NCBI GenBank assembly: GCA_022570795.1
Contig: JAKUDP010000005.1
Span: 1,028,002-1,092,001, forward strand
DNA from: Sphaerulina vaccinii
Taxonomy: Eukaryota; Ascomycota; Dothideomycetes; Mycosphaerellales; Mycosphaerellaceae
DNA length: 64,000 bases
Direction: 5' to 3'
A program made the translations under genes and the position numbers. This document shows, piece by piece, positions 32,333 to 42,896 of this stretch; within the stretch, counting starts at the first letter, position 1, and every line of letters starts with the position of its first letter. The notes below the pieces were generated by a model. It was given only the letters and a program-made list of their open reading frames with translations, was not told the DNA's origin and did no database searches.

Positions 32333-33785
32333 TCATCCACCTGGCTGATAGAGCGCTTCAAAACGTACGGCTGATTTCATCTCTGAAGGTGAGAACTCGA
32401 CCACTCCATGCAACTCTTTTCCTTGGAAGACTGCTTGGAAGAGGTTGTCTAGTCTTTCGATGGCGGCTTCGCCGATTTGGTGATGGACGACTAGGCGTCC
32501 TCCGAGGAGTCGTAGGCCGGCTTTTTGGCCTTGGTGATAGTCAGTAAGGGAGAAGAATGGTCAATGAGAAGGCGATACTTACCAAGCTCGATAAACTTGT
32601 CAACTGTGAGACCTGCAGCCTCGACGTCAAGCCACACCATCTACACCAAGTCAGTATAATGTCAATGAAAGAAACAGTGTACAAACTCACATTCGTCTCA
32701 ACAGCATGACTCGTCTTCCCACCATAACTCTTCCACAGAGCAGCAATCTGCCTCGCACGTTCATGACAAGCCTGAAGTTTCCCTCCAAGAAACGTATCCT
32801 CAACGGCAACCCTAGCAGCAGCAGTAAGAACACCAGCTTGTCTGATACCACCTCCAATCATCTTCCTTATCCATCTCGCACGCTCTCGAAATACCTTCGT
32901 ACCAACAATCATACTCCCCACAGGCGCTCCCAAACCTTTCGAGAAACACAAACTAACACTATCAAAACAAGCACAATAATCTACCAAACTCCCAGCTCCT
33001 GCAGCTACAGCTTCCCAAAGTCTTGCACCATCCAAATGCATAATAATACCATGTTCATGAGCCCAATCACTTATTCTTCGAATTTCAGCCAAAGGATAAA
33101 TCACACCACCAAGTGTATTTTCCAAAGAAATCAGCTTTGTAGGACATCCATGAATATCCTCTCGTAAATCCACAGCTTTCTGAACATCTTCCAATGTCAA
33201 GTACTTTCCATTACTGGGTATGACGCCTTTGCACATTGCACCACAGAGGGATGCCACTCCGCCTGCTTCCCATTCGATTATATGGGCTCGATGGTCTGCT
33301 ACGACGGAGTGAGGGGGCCCTTGGAGGTGGGTGCGGATTGCTACTTGATTGCCCATTGTGCCGCTGAGGACGAACAGGGCGGCTTCTTTTCCGGTTATGG
33401 ATGTTAGGAGCTTTTCGAGGGAGTTGGTTGTGGGGTCTTCTTGGAATACGTCGTCTGCTAGAGTTGTGGCTACTATAGCTTCGAGCATGCGGGCGTTGGG
33501 GGTTGTTATTGTGTCGCCTTGAAATTATTAGTCCTTCTGTTGTTGAGGAAAGATGTGGCAAGACTTACTTCTGAAATCGAAGGCAGAAATGGGAGACTCG
33601 GTACTCCAGTTGTTGGTTTTGATGTCATTGGTAGTGCCATTCTTGGTCGCCGCCATTGTGATTCTGCGAAGAGGTGTGGCAAACACAGAGAAAGCTGGAA
33701 GAGTTGCTATCGAGACCAGATTGTATGAGGTTGGACGTGTAAGTAGTGACCCAGAAAGACGAGTTCTACTTAACCTTGATAGCAT
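32333..33785 (-). CDS. GLY1: Low-specificity L-threonine aldolase (Gly1 type)
   Basis: Exons 33785-33569, 33517-32691, 32640-32583 and 32529-32333 give 432 residues, all in phase. This PLP enzyme cleaves L-threonine and allo-threonine to glycine and acetaldehyde. Blocks seen: FRSDTITTPNARMLEAI, SGTMGNQVAI, ADHRAHIIEWEAGG, LISLENTLGG, HLDGARLWEA and SLCFSKGLGAPVGS, with the PLP-binding Lys in SKGLG. The first 45 residues (MLSRLSRTRLSGSLL and on) are Arg/Ser/Leu-rich with no acidic residue, like a mitochondrial presequence. A second ATG, MAATKNGT, would give the cytosolic length, so dual targeting by alternative starts is possible (inference). Confidence 0.93.
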
Positions 33786-34772
33786 TGGAGCTCCTTCTCG
33801 GTCAACTCAATATGAGTACCAGGTTCGACGGACATACAAAAGTCGTGTTCGTGTCGTGGCCCGCATTCTGCCGAGAAAGTGACTTGTCCTAATTCGGCAG
33901 ATAGGCCAAGCTGAAATGTATGGGTTGGAGTTGAATACTGCTTATATATGTTTTTAGTGAGACTCACACGCTATGTCTAGGTCTATGTTGTAAATCTCTT
34001 TCCTCAGCACGGGGAGTCTGACCAGCCACGCAATGGCCTACACTGGCCCACCCATCCTCTGCTGATGAGATCGGGGGCTCAAACACCGAGCGGCCAACTC
34101 TTACAAACTCCTGTCCATTTCTCGTCAAGGGCACGCCTCGCGAGGCAGGATATGAGTCTCGGAAGGGCATTGATTCGGAGTGTCTAGCAGAACATATCGC
34201 TGAGTCTTGTCCATCGGGAGAGGTCGGAGGAACACCTTCTCGTCCGTTAACGACTGCAATCTGATACAATTCCCTTTTCGATGATGTCGGATATCTTCGC
34301 GCAACGATCAAGTGCAGAGTGCAGTCGTTCTCGTCTTGCCAATGAATCTAAAAGCTGCATGCAACGGAGCGAAAGCGAGCGATGCACATTCTCCTGGCTC
34401 AACTCGGGTGCTCCTCAGGACTACGACCTGTACCTTGTTGAGTAATGAAGTCCTTGACACTTCCTCTTCACACTGCAGTGTCTTTCGTTCGACTTCCTCG
34501 ACGTTCCGAAAACCCATGTTTCTGGTATTCTATACTGGCAGACCTTGTTGATGCTGACAGTACCTTCAAACTCAGCGTTTAGCACCTCAACATCGAACAG
34601 TATATGCCTTCCGACTGCCCTGCAAAGACTTTGTGGGTCAAGCCCTACCCAGAACTCCTTGGAATATCAAAGTATCGCTTTAAATGTTGGTGACTTGGAG
34701 AGAAAAGGATGTTAAATGCAGGCCAAGTTTATAAGCAGTGGCCGGCTGAAGCCCGGCAACCTTATCAGAAAG
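33786..34772. other. Intergenic, about 1 kb
   Basis: Minus-strand frames at 33964-34311 and 34308-34517 look weakly coding but lack ATG-anchored joins; not called. Confidence 0.35.
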
Positions 34773-34780
34773 TATATATA
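34773..34780 (+). promoter_or_regulatory. TATA box upstream of the MFS transporter
   Basis: TATATATA about 73 bases before the ATG. A CTTATC (GATA-type site on the minus strand) lies at 34761-34766, which could mediate nitrogen control; a single site is weak evidence. Confidence 0.45.
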
Positions 34781-34852
34781 CCCACTTCTCGCACGTCAAC
34801 GATCGTCCTATTTTCAATTCAGTCACTCACAGCATGAGACACTGGCAACACA

Positions 34853-36359
34853 ATGGACGACCTCAGAAGAAGGTCAGAAGCAACCAGTATCACCAAGATA
34901 CGTGACCACGAAACCGAGCCAGTGGAAGACGATGAGAGTGCTTTCCATATCGATCCCATCCTGGAACGACGTGTGCGGTTGAAAGTGGACCTTCGACTAT
35001 GCTCGATAGCTGCGATTCTGGCATCTCTCAATCTCCTGGATAGTGGAATCATAAGCTCCGCCAGTGTCACCTCAATGCGTGATGATCTCGGCTTGTCAGG
35101 AAAGAGATACAGTGTGAGCATATTCATTTTCACATTGGCAAGCATAGCGTTCCAACTTCCAGCAACGATTGCTGTGCGGACTTATGGGCCGAGAAGATTC
35201 TTTCCTGTCATTACCATCGGGTTCGGTGTTGTGACTATTGGCACGGCCTTCATCACAACATGGCGACAAATGATAGTCATGAGGGTGTTGCTTGGGATGT
35301 GCATGTCTGGCATCTATCCTGGTTTGACTTACCTCATTGCAACTTGGTACCCTCGGAACGAACAGCAAACTCGATACGCATTCTTGCAGACTGGACAGTG
35401 CATCATCCTAGCGACTGGATCTATTGTAAACTGGGCACTAAACCACTTGGGTGGCAGAGGCGGACTGAAAGGGTGGCAATATATGTTTCTTGTTCAAGGA
35501 CTGGTTACTGTGACAATCGGAGTTCTGTCATATTTCTGGGTGGTAGACTTTCCTGAAGAAGCCCACAAGAGCCTGTGGTTCCTAAGCGATGAAGAGCAAA
35601 GGTTGGCTGTCTTGCGAATTCGAAGAGATCGAGACGATGTGATTGCAGAGCCCTTCTCTTGGGGTAAAGTCCTGATCCATGCCAAAGACGCAAAGATCTA
35701 TGGTTTTGCAGTGATGTTCTTCCTAGTGAACATCGTGGCCACCTCACTGAGTTACTTCTTGCCAATCATCCTTTCAGGCATGGGCTTCGGAGAAGATGGA
35801 GCGATCATACTGTCCGCGCCACCATACTACTACTCGGTCATTCCAGTTGTAAGTGACTAATGCATGTCCGCAGCAGAGGCACACGCTAACCTTCTACTGC
35901 TTCCAGCTCATCTCGTCCAGCATCTCCGATCGATATGGCATACGTGGTCCTGTCATCATCTTCAACTGTTTGTGTCTTATAATCGGATTCTGCATGACTG
36001 GATTTGCCAACAACCTGGCTGCTCGATATATCGGTACATTCCTGGCCACGGGAGCATATGTCTCAAACTATGCGGCCATTACAGCTTACTCGCAGACAAA
36101 CGTGGCAACACATTGGAAGAGAGTGTTCACGGCTGCCTCCATCACAGCCATGAATGGAGCAGGTGGCATTGCTGGGTCCTTTATCGTGCGCGAGGGAGAA
36201 GCCCCGCGTTACATCACGGCGGTGGCGGTCTCGATAGGATCGCATGCTCTCATGATCGGTTGCGTGCTGCTGCTTTCGACGTGGTTCTGGGTCGCAAATC
36301 GACGACAGAAAGCCGGTGTCATCTATGAGAATACTCCAGGATTTCGATACACGTTCTGA
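34853..36359 (+). CDS. MFS transporter, anion:cation symporter (Dal5/Tna1-like) family
   Basis: Exons 34853-35848 and 35907-36359 (58-nt intron, GTAAGT to TTCCAG) give 482 residues. A hydrophilic N terminus of 45 residues precedes about 12 membrane segments. Seen: NLLDSGIISSASVTSMRDDL in TM1, RTYGPRRFFP after TM2, RVLLGMCMSGIYPGLTYLIA in TM4, WYPRNEQQTRYAF in the loop, GLKGWQYMFLVQG in TM6, and the long central loop WFLSDEEQRLAVLRIRRD. These are hallmarks of the fungal allantoate/nicotinate/vitamin transporter family in the plasma membrane. The exact substrate cannot be inferred. Confidence 0.9.
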
Positions 36360-36419
36360 GTGGATGCATTGGTAGGAAGGACATAATCGTCGTTAAGTTC
36401 GATAAGATTGAATAGGCGA

Positions 36420-38291
36420 TCAAGATAGTTTGGTGCTCTTCACCAACGACCCCTTGATACCCGTCAGCTCTCCTCCATAACCTCCTCGTCCTTCTCCACC
36501 CTTGAAGACTGGCTTTATCGATGCCAGCTTCTTATTTTTCTCGTCGTACTTCTTCCTCTTCTTTACACGAGGATTGCGAACATCTTTCTTGCGATGCGGT
36601 GTCAAGCCCTTGTTCTTCTCTATGGCGTAAGTGATCTTGCGTTTGCCATCAGTACCGATCGTCTCTTGCTGCACGACGGCGCCCCCTTGTAGTGCAGCTT
36701 GTCGTTGCGCTTCGGCAAGCGCTGCTTTATCAGACTTCTTTTTGGACGTCTTTGCAGCAACGAGGTCGTAGTACTCATCATCTTCTGCAGCGGCACGGAT
36801 ATCGCGCGCCTGTGCATGGTCATCTTCATCGCTGTCGCCACCAAGCTCTGCGTCAGCAGCATCTCCAGGACGTTTTCCACGCTTCTCCGCTTCAGCATTC
36901 AAACGTGCCTGTCGATCTCTCAAGCGCTCACGATGAGGTATGTCATCATCACCGCCTGCGACACGACCAGCATGTCCGCGCTTGTTTGCTTTCTGAGCAA
37001 TCTGCGAGGTGTAGAACCGGAGACTCTTCTTCTTCTGTGCTTTGTCCGCTGCCTCACGTGCAGTAAGTGGTGCCTCTTCACCCAGATCCAGCTCATCCTC
37101 CTCTGTGCGTGGTTTGCGGGATGCCTTCAGTATACTCTTGGTCTTCGGCGCGACCAAAGCATCCAGCTCAGCAAGATCCGCTTCGGCACGCTTCATCCGC
37201 TCCGCCCTCCTCTCGTCTGCGGCGGCCTTGATAGCAGCGGCGTGACGTTCTGCCCTAGACGCGGGAGCTGTGGCCTGAGCCGTTTCGATCAATGAGTCTT
37301 CATCACTCTGATCCGACTCCTGCTCATCTTCGTCTGCGCTGACATTGTCGAAATCCGCTTGCTGCGTAACTGACTGGTCTGGTATAGCTGACACACTCGT
37401 CCACAGCTCTCGACACCTCACTAAGCTTAACATGATGGGATGGTCTCTCAGCTGTGCTGCCGGAATCGCAACGATGTCTTTGCCACCAGATAAAGCTGTT
37501 GATGCGAGCAGCGAGAAGTACATGACCAGTGCTCCCAGGTATGCGGAGGCAGCCCTCAGCTTCGTCTGCGCCATAGGAGATGTCTTTGCTGCGTCCATAA
37601 GTCGAGCATGGCTGTGCTGTAGCTGTAGTAGATCTTTGCTCAACGGCTCGAACTCGGGATAGCGAGACTTGAGCAGCTTCAAACGCTCCGCAGCGCCCAT
37701 ATCTGGCGCAATCTGAAGCTGTGGAAGCACTTCTGACACCACGTTCTCTGCGCCATTCGTGCCAGCATCATCTTGTTGCCAGTCATCTTCGTCAAAGCCA
37801 TAGTCTGCAGCACGCATTTGCTGCAGCTGTTTTTTCTGCAAGCGAATAGCCTCTTGCTCCTCCTCCAGTGCCTGCTCTTCGGTCTCGATCGCATCGTTGC
37901 CGTATAAGGCAGCCTTTGATGTGCCCCAGCCCGACAGTCCATCCTCATCATCACCACTGTCACCATCATTTGAAGCCGCCTCAGAACCTTCCTGTGCGCC
38001 AGCTTCACCATCGACACCGGAATCGTCGTCGTAGTCGCCCTCGTCCTCGGAATAGCCCAGGACTTCCTCGTCTGAAGGCTGCAGAAAGGCCTCATTCTCG
38101 GCGATCTTGCGTCGACGTTTCGCTGCAGGCTCTTCTCCTAGACGGACCTCGTCCCGGTTGAGGTGGAATTCATCGTCAGAGCCGGCGACATCTTCGTACG
38201 TATTGATGCGCTTCCTGGACTCGCTGGGATCGAATTCGAGGCCGGTCATGGTTTCTTCTTTTGTGGCAGCTGCCTTCCGTTTCTTCGCCAT
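36420..38291 (-). CDS. SAS10: Sas10/Utp3, small-subunit processome protein
   Basis: An intronless 623-residue protein from ATG 38291. Acidic tracts alternate with basic ones (DDEFHLNRDEVRLGEE, then YSEDEGDYDDDSG). A Sas10/Utp3 helical region runs around LKLLKSRYPEFEPLSKDLL, and the conserved C-terminal Sas10 domain carries RKITYAIEKNKGLTPHRKKD, VRNPRVKKRKKYDEKNKK and GEGRGGYGGELTGIK. The family acts in nucleolar 18S rRNA maturation. Length is close to yeast Sas10 (610). Confidence 0.94.
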   Translation of the reverse strand: MAKKRKAAATKEETMTGLEFDPSESRKRINTYEDVAGSDDEFHLNRDEVRLGEEPAAKRRRKIAENEAFLQPSDEEVLGYSEDEGDYDDDSGVDGEAGAQEGSEAASNDGDSGDDEDGLSGWGTSKAALYGNDAIETEEQALEEEQEAIRLQKKQLQQMRAADYGFDEDDWQQDDAGTNGAENVVSEVLPQLQIAPDMGAAERLKLLKSRYPEFEPLSKDLLQLQHSHARLMDAAKTSPMAQTKLRAASAYLGALVMYFSLLASTALSGGKDIVAIPAAQLRDHPIMLSLVRCRELWTSVSAIPDQSVTQQADFDNVSADEDEQESDQSDEDSLIETAQATAPASRAERHAAAIKAAADERRAERMKRAEADLAELDALVAPKTKSILKASRKPRTEEDELDLGEEAPLTAREAADKAQKKKSLRFYTSQIAQKANKRGHAGRVAGGDDDIPHRERLRDRQARLNAEAEKRGKRPGDAADAELGGDSDEDDHAQARDIRAAAEDDEYYDLVAAKTSKKKSDKAALAEAQRQAALQGGAVVQQETIGTDGKRKITYAIEKNKGLTPHRKKDVRNPRVKKRKKYDEKNKKLASIKPVFKGGEGRGGYGGELTGIKGSLVKSTKLS

Positions 38292-39199
38292 GTTGTATCA
38301 AGTCTTCCCTCAATGCGCAGAGCATGAGTTTGTAAGGATGATGATGATCGAGATGATCTCCGAATCTCGAAATCTTTTGCTAGATCCACATGTGGCTTCA
38401 CTAGCGCGGAAGTGTGGACTCCAATCTCAAACTCCACCTCCCCATCTGCCTCTTGTTGTGGTAACACAACCTATCGATTTTGCGTCAATGTATCAGATAT
38501 ATCATTCCCTGGCCCGAAAGGCAATTACCAGCTGAAGTGCTGTTTCCGAAGAGAGACACCTCCCTCTTTGCGAGTCTCATCCAGTTGGCAATCTACACAA
38601 CGATGATGCTGAGAATCAAGAGCACGCGCAGGACTCGTCGCACAGCGATTTTGTTGCCAGCGTCTTCGCGCTCGCAGACCGATCGCGCTTCCGGGCTGCC
38701 TACTCGCAGACTGTACCCATGTTCGACCAAATGCTTCGACCTGCATTACGGCGGGTATGGCTTGCTTCTCCATTTCCGCATTCGGTCGGATGTCGTCGCG
38801 AAGTGCTACTTACGCTCCTGACATTTCTTTCTAGACAATTGCTGCTAAATCTGCAAAGTTAACTTGCTGGCATCTTTTTAGAGACATCGATTTTGAGCGT
38901 CGAAGCACAGCACGAGGGCCACACGCTCCAGATCAGGATATCTGACACAGCAGAACAATCACAAGGACAGACATCGTGGCGTTGTCAGCAACGAGGCGAT
39001 CCCAGCCGCATTACTCGTCAGGAAGCAAATTCAAGCGCCATACTGGAGCACGTCAACATGTATCGTAACAAGTCTGCCTTGGCATAGAATGAGGCACGTT
39101 CACTCCGACTTTTAGGAGTTCTGGGTGTGATTCGGAGCTTTCAGCGACTTCGCCTCGCAGACTTCGCGTGGCGATATCAGCTTTTGCCACTTCTACCTC
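38292..39199. other. Intergenic, about 0.9 kb
   Basis: Divergent promoter area of SAS10 and the RhoGAP-like gene. Short frames only. Confidence 0.4.
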
Positions 39200-40573
39200 A
39201 TGGGGCATATCGAGAAGCGTATCAGTCGGATGGAGCATCCTGACCTGCCAGATCTGACCTCATACCGGACAAGCTCCAGCAAGGCCAATAACAGGCAAAG
39301 CGGCTCCTCGAGAGCGAGTTGGCGACCATCCTGGATGACGAGATCTTCAACGAGCAGCCAATCTCAAAGGTCTAGCTTAGCGACATCGCGAAGTGACAGC
39401 ATATCAGCTCGAACACCACCTGCAAACGTGCAGAATGTATATCATCTGCCAGCCATTGCGACTGATGCGAAACGCGATGAGCCCTGTGCCGAGCTCGACG
39501 GATCCGCCCTTCCTTGCTCACCTGCGATGAGATATGAGTTCGAAGACGAAACTTTCGACTTTCCGCTGCCATTGGCCGCACCACGGCAGCAGGAGCCAGA
39601 ACAGCCGGCCGAATCCAGCCTCGCACGGGTAACGGAGGCGTCATGTGATACCAGAAGCAATAACACATCGAGCCGCATGACGACCAGATCCAAAAGCTCG
39701 AGATTCAGCTCTGAGGCGCAGTCTTGTATCTCCGGAAGCTCGTCGAGACCTACGACTTCCATGAGTTTCAGCCAAAGGACATTTGGGACGAGAAATCTTC
39801 ACGAGGCAGAGATCGAGATGGTCTCCAAAGAACGGTATGGATACTGGAATGCATCGTTTGTGGCTAGGATCAATGCTGCAGCTGCGGTGTGCGGTGGAAT
39901 CCTATTGACTGCAAAATTCCCACATGACACAGCAGCAGGCGTGAACATCCAGAGCCGCAACCTTTGCGAAGCCACGGCAGCCAGCTTCTCAATTGATCTT
40001 TACGACACTGCCACACCAAACGAGCTGATGCATGTTGTGCGCGAATATGGAATAGGCTCGATAGCACTCATGCTCAAGGCTAGCCTGGACGCTACGAAAG
40101 CTCCCGGCATCCCCGTCAAAGTAGCGATGGCAATCTTCAAGAAGATGAAGGACACTCCAGACAAAGCTCGACATACGCTTTGGCCAAATATCTTGAAGCA
40201 ACTGAAAAAGATGCCGCAAGACAGGCTAGTTCTGCTGATGTTCCTGACCTGTATTGCTCGCAGACTTCAGCTTCGAAACATAACAATCGACGGACGTGAG
40301 CCCTCTCGACATCTCCTTGAAGGCTTGTATCCTTCCACTCTAGCTATCTCCGAAGATCCACTGGCAGGCCAGCGACTTTCGAGACTTCTGGTGCAGCACT
40401 TTGACGAGATCCCTGCCGATTTTCCTGTTGCACTGGAGGCTGTCAACTATCGATTTCCCTGTGGCAAAAGAGTCAACATGCTGGGCCTAATGGCAGAGAA
40501 GAAGAAGGATAAGACAGGGCCAGGTGGAATCCAAGAGATAGCCAGTACTGAACATAGACCATTTCAATGGTAA
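39200..40573 (+). CDS. Hypothetical protein with a degenerate RhoGAP-like C-terminal half
   Basis: A single exon of 457 residues from ATG 39200. Residues 1-200 are Ser-rich and disordered. From about 215, ERYGYWNASFVARINAAAAV opens a helical domain in which YDTATPNELMHVVREYGIGS, GIPVKVAMAIFKKMKDTPDK, LWPNILKQLKKMPQDRLVLL and MFLTCIARRLQLRNITIDGR follow the helix pattern of a RhoGAP C-terminal lobe (LL-xL-P-x-x-x-x-LxxLxxxLxRV). I do not see the catalytic arginine finger (GIFR-type) clearly, so GAP activity is doubtful. The domain name is inference by eye; the gene itself looks real. Confidence 0.6.
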   Translation: MGHIEKRISRMEHPDLPDLTSYRTSSSKANNRQSGSSRASWRPSWMTRSSTSSQSQRSSLATSRSDSISARTPPANVQNVYHLPAIATDAKRDEPCAELDGSALPCSPAMRYEFEDETFDFPLPLAAPRQQEPEQPAESSLARVTEASCDTRSNNTSSRMTTRSKSSRFSSEAQSCISGSSSRPTTSMSFSQRTFGTRNLHEAEIEMVSKERYGYWNASFVARINAAAAVCGGILLTAKFPHDTAAGVNIQSRNLCEATAASFSIDLYDTATPNELMHVVREYGIGSIALMLKASLDATKAPGIPVKVAMAIFKKMKDTPDKARHTLWPNILKQLKKMPQDRLVLLMFLTCIARRLQLRNITIDGREPSRHLLEGLYPSTLAISEDPLAGQRLSRLLVQHFDEIPADFPVALEAVNYRFPCGKRVNMLGLMAEKKKDKTGPGGIQEIASTEHRPFQW

Positions 40574-40780
40574 GAATATAATAATGTCTACTCATCAGAA
40601 CTCCCCAAAAGCTCTGCCTTAGTATCTCGGCTGCTCCTGCCACTTTTCAGACCCGCAATGACGTTGGTGGATTCTGGCACTGTTTACATCTTTGTACATT
40701 TCTGCAGAGAACACGATTCAACATCGACATCCAACACCACCACTCCGACCTTGCTTCCGTGCTCGGAGACAGCCATACTC

Positions 40781-41794
40781 ATGGCTACGCGACGACCGAC
40801 GAAGGTCGAGGTCAACGTGCCTATACCACCCACGACATCAACCACGTCTACGAACAAACAGAGCATCAGAGATTCACCACGAGGTTCGCCATTTCTACCG
40901 ACGACACTCGAAGGCGCCCTCCTCGCCCTTTATCCCGCAACCCTCGTGCTTGGCTCGCTGTTCAGCACACTTCATCCTGCCAGCAGGAACGCCACGTATG
41001 TACCGAGCACGCAGTCCTACGATCCTCGAGACGCACCAAGCTATTTCGCCAAAAAGAGCAACGTCTTCAACGTGTACTTTGTTAAGATCGGCTGGTTCTG
41101 GACAACTTTAGCATTCCTCACGCTCATCTTCACCCACTCATCACACGGACCTCCATTCAGGCTACAGTTTACCAAACGACGCGTGCAAGCTATTGCACGA
41201 TACGTGACTATTACTGTAGTCTGGATCTTCGTCACTCAGTGGTTCTTTGGTCCTGGAATCGTGGATCGTAGCTTCAGATGGACAGGCGGCAAGTGTAGCC
41301 AGGTCCTGGCCACAGACTTGACAGAGAAGGTTGAGCAAGGAGACGCGAAGGACGTCTTTTCACACGCGGCGTGCAAGGCGATTGGCGGACAGTGGCGCGG
41401 TGGACACGACATTAGCGGACACGTTTTCTTGCTTATTCTGGGCAGCGCGATGCTGTGGCTGGAGTTACTTCCCGCTGTGTTGCATAACGAGGGCCTGCGA
41501 GAGAAGAGACGCATTCGGACTGCAGATGGCTTGATCCGCAACGCTTCGCTTGAGACTGAAGCATCGTCGAGCGCAGCCGTAGGTGGGCGACGGGAGCTGG
41601 GACTAGGGATCAAGGCAGCGTTGGCAGTAGCTGGACTCAGCTGGTGGATGCTGCTCATGACAGCGGCCTACTTCCACACATGGTTCGAGAAGGTGACTGG
41701 TCTTCTGGTGGCATTCACCACCATCTACACGGTGTACTTCTTGCCACGAGGAGTCCCTGCCATTCGACAAGCGCTTGGACTACCTGGCATATGA
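40781..41794 (+). CDS. SCS3: FIT-family endoplasmic reticulum protein (Scs3-like)
   Basis: An open frame to 41794. ATG 40781 (MATRRPTKVEVNV) gives 337 residues; an in-frame ATG at 40658 would add 41 residues of unusual composition. Hydrophobic segments start at LEGALLALYPATLVLGSLF. FIT hallmarks: GGHDISGHVFLLILGSAMLW with the catalytic-type His, and AAYFHTWFEKVTGLLVAF with the second His. FIT/Scs3 proteins are ER acyl-CoA diphosphatases needed for lipid droplet budding and inositol/phospholipid balance. Confidence 0.88.
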   Translation: MATRRPTKVEVNVPIPPTTSTTSTNKQSIRDSPRGSPFLPTTLEGALLALYPATLVLGSLFSTLHPASRNATYVPSTQSYDPRDAPSYFAKKSNVFNVYFVKIGWFWTTLAFLTLIFTHSSHGPPFRLQFTKRRVQAIARYVTITVVWIFVTQWFFGPGIVDRSFRWTGGKCSQVLATDLTEKVEQGDAKDVFSHAACKAIGGQWRGGHDISGHVFLLILGSAMLWLELLPAVLHNEGLREKRRIRTADGLIRNASLETEASSSAAVGGRRELGLGIKAALAVAGLSWWMLLMTAAYFHTWFEKVTGLLVAFTTIYTVYFLPRGVPAIRQALGLPGI

Positions 41795-42896
41795 CAGACC
41801 GATCATCTCTCCCGGCCTGTACATCGCACCAAAAGCAGGACTTTGAAAATTCCGATTACGTTGTCTGAGGTGCACAGTTCCATCATGCTTCACCTGAGAA
41901 ACATCGCAACATCTCTCGCGGCACTCATTCCTCGAATACGTGCCTTCGTGCCAAGCTGGATATGGCCAACTCACATTGTAGCAAATGTGGTTACAGTACA
42001 CATTGCAGCACGGACGACATATAATATGTCTTGAGTACGACTGAAAGATTTAGGTTCGGAGGCTGTAAAGCCGGAGGTCTCGACACAGCCACAGCCAGTC
42101 TCCACAAGACCCCTACCCGACAGCTTGGGTATCTTTCGCACATGCAAACGCTTCGCGGGCTACTTGCACAGAGTACACAGAATACCCTCTGTCTTGGTTG
42201 AGCGCGATTTGTTGCAAATAAGCACACTGATACCATGATTTCATAGAGACCGAAGCAGTTCATCGAATGCGAAACAAAATATCCACCACGATCCACAATA
42301 ATAGATCTGGGGAGAGCTCCACTACCCATGCATCAAGACCCTTTGCGTGCCCTGCATCGATCGCACTCGGCCACCGTGAACCACTGCGCCAGATTACCGG
42401 TCTGTGCGGGTCAAAGCTGACTTGCTGACTTGCTGAGATACAACTGTTACTGTCAACTTCTACGCGCCATAATTCAGCTGAAGCTGCGCCTCACTATGCA
42501 GGCTAGGGAAATTACCACCTAACCTCAATTGGGCTACAGACTTAACGGCCTCGTCCTTTCGACCACATTTTGCACCTCTACCTTCTGATAGCCGTCCCTC
42601 GCAAGGCTCGCCGTGACTCCAGGGCAGGCGAAATTGATCACTGCTGGCTTCTCACAGCGGTTGGCATTAAGTACGGCAACACTGACAGGCTCCAAAACAA
42701 TAGCATCTGGCCATATTATATTACAAGCTACCAGGGCCGTCTTACAACAGTAAAGCTCTCGGACATCTGGAATACCAAGCTCGTCGAAAGCAGAAACAGT
42801 GTGCACCGACGACTGTCTATCTCACGAGCCTCGCTCGTGAGGGCAGCTGTTAGTAGCTGTGCGACGCCAAAAATACCATAGCCCAGTCGCGCAACG
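41795..42896. other. Intergenic, about 1.1 kb
   Basis: No supported gene; short frames on both strands only. Confidence 0.4.
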
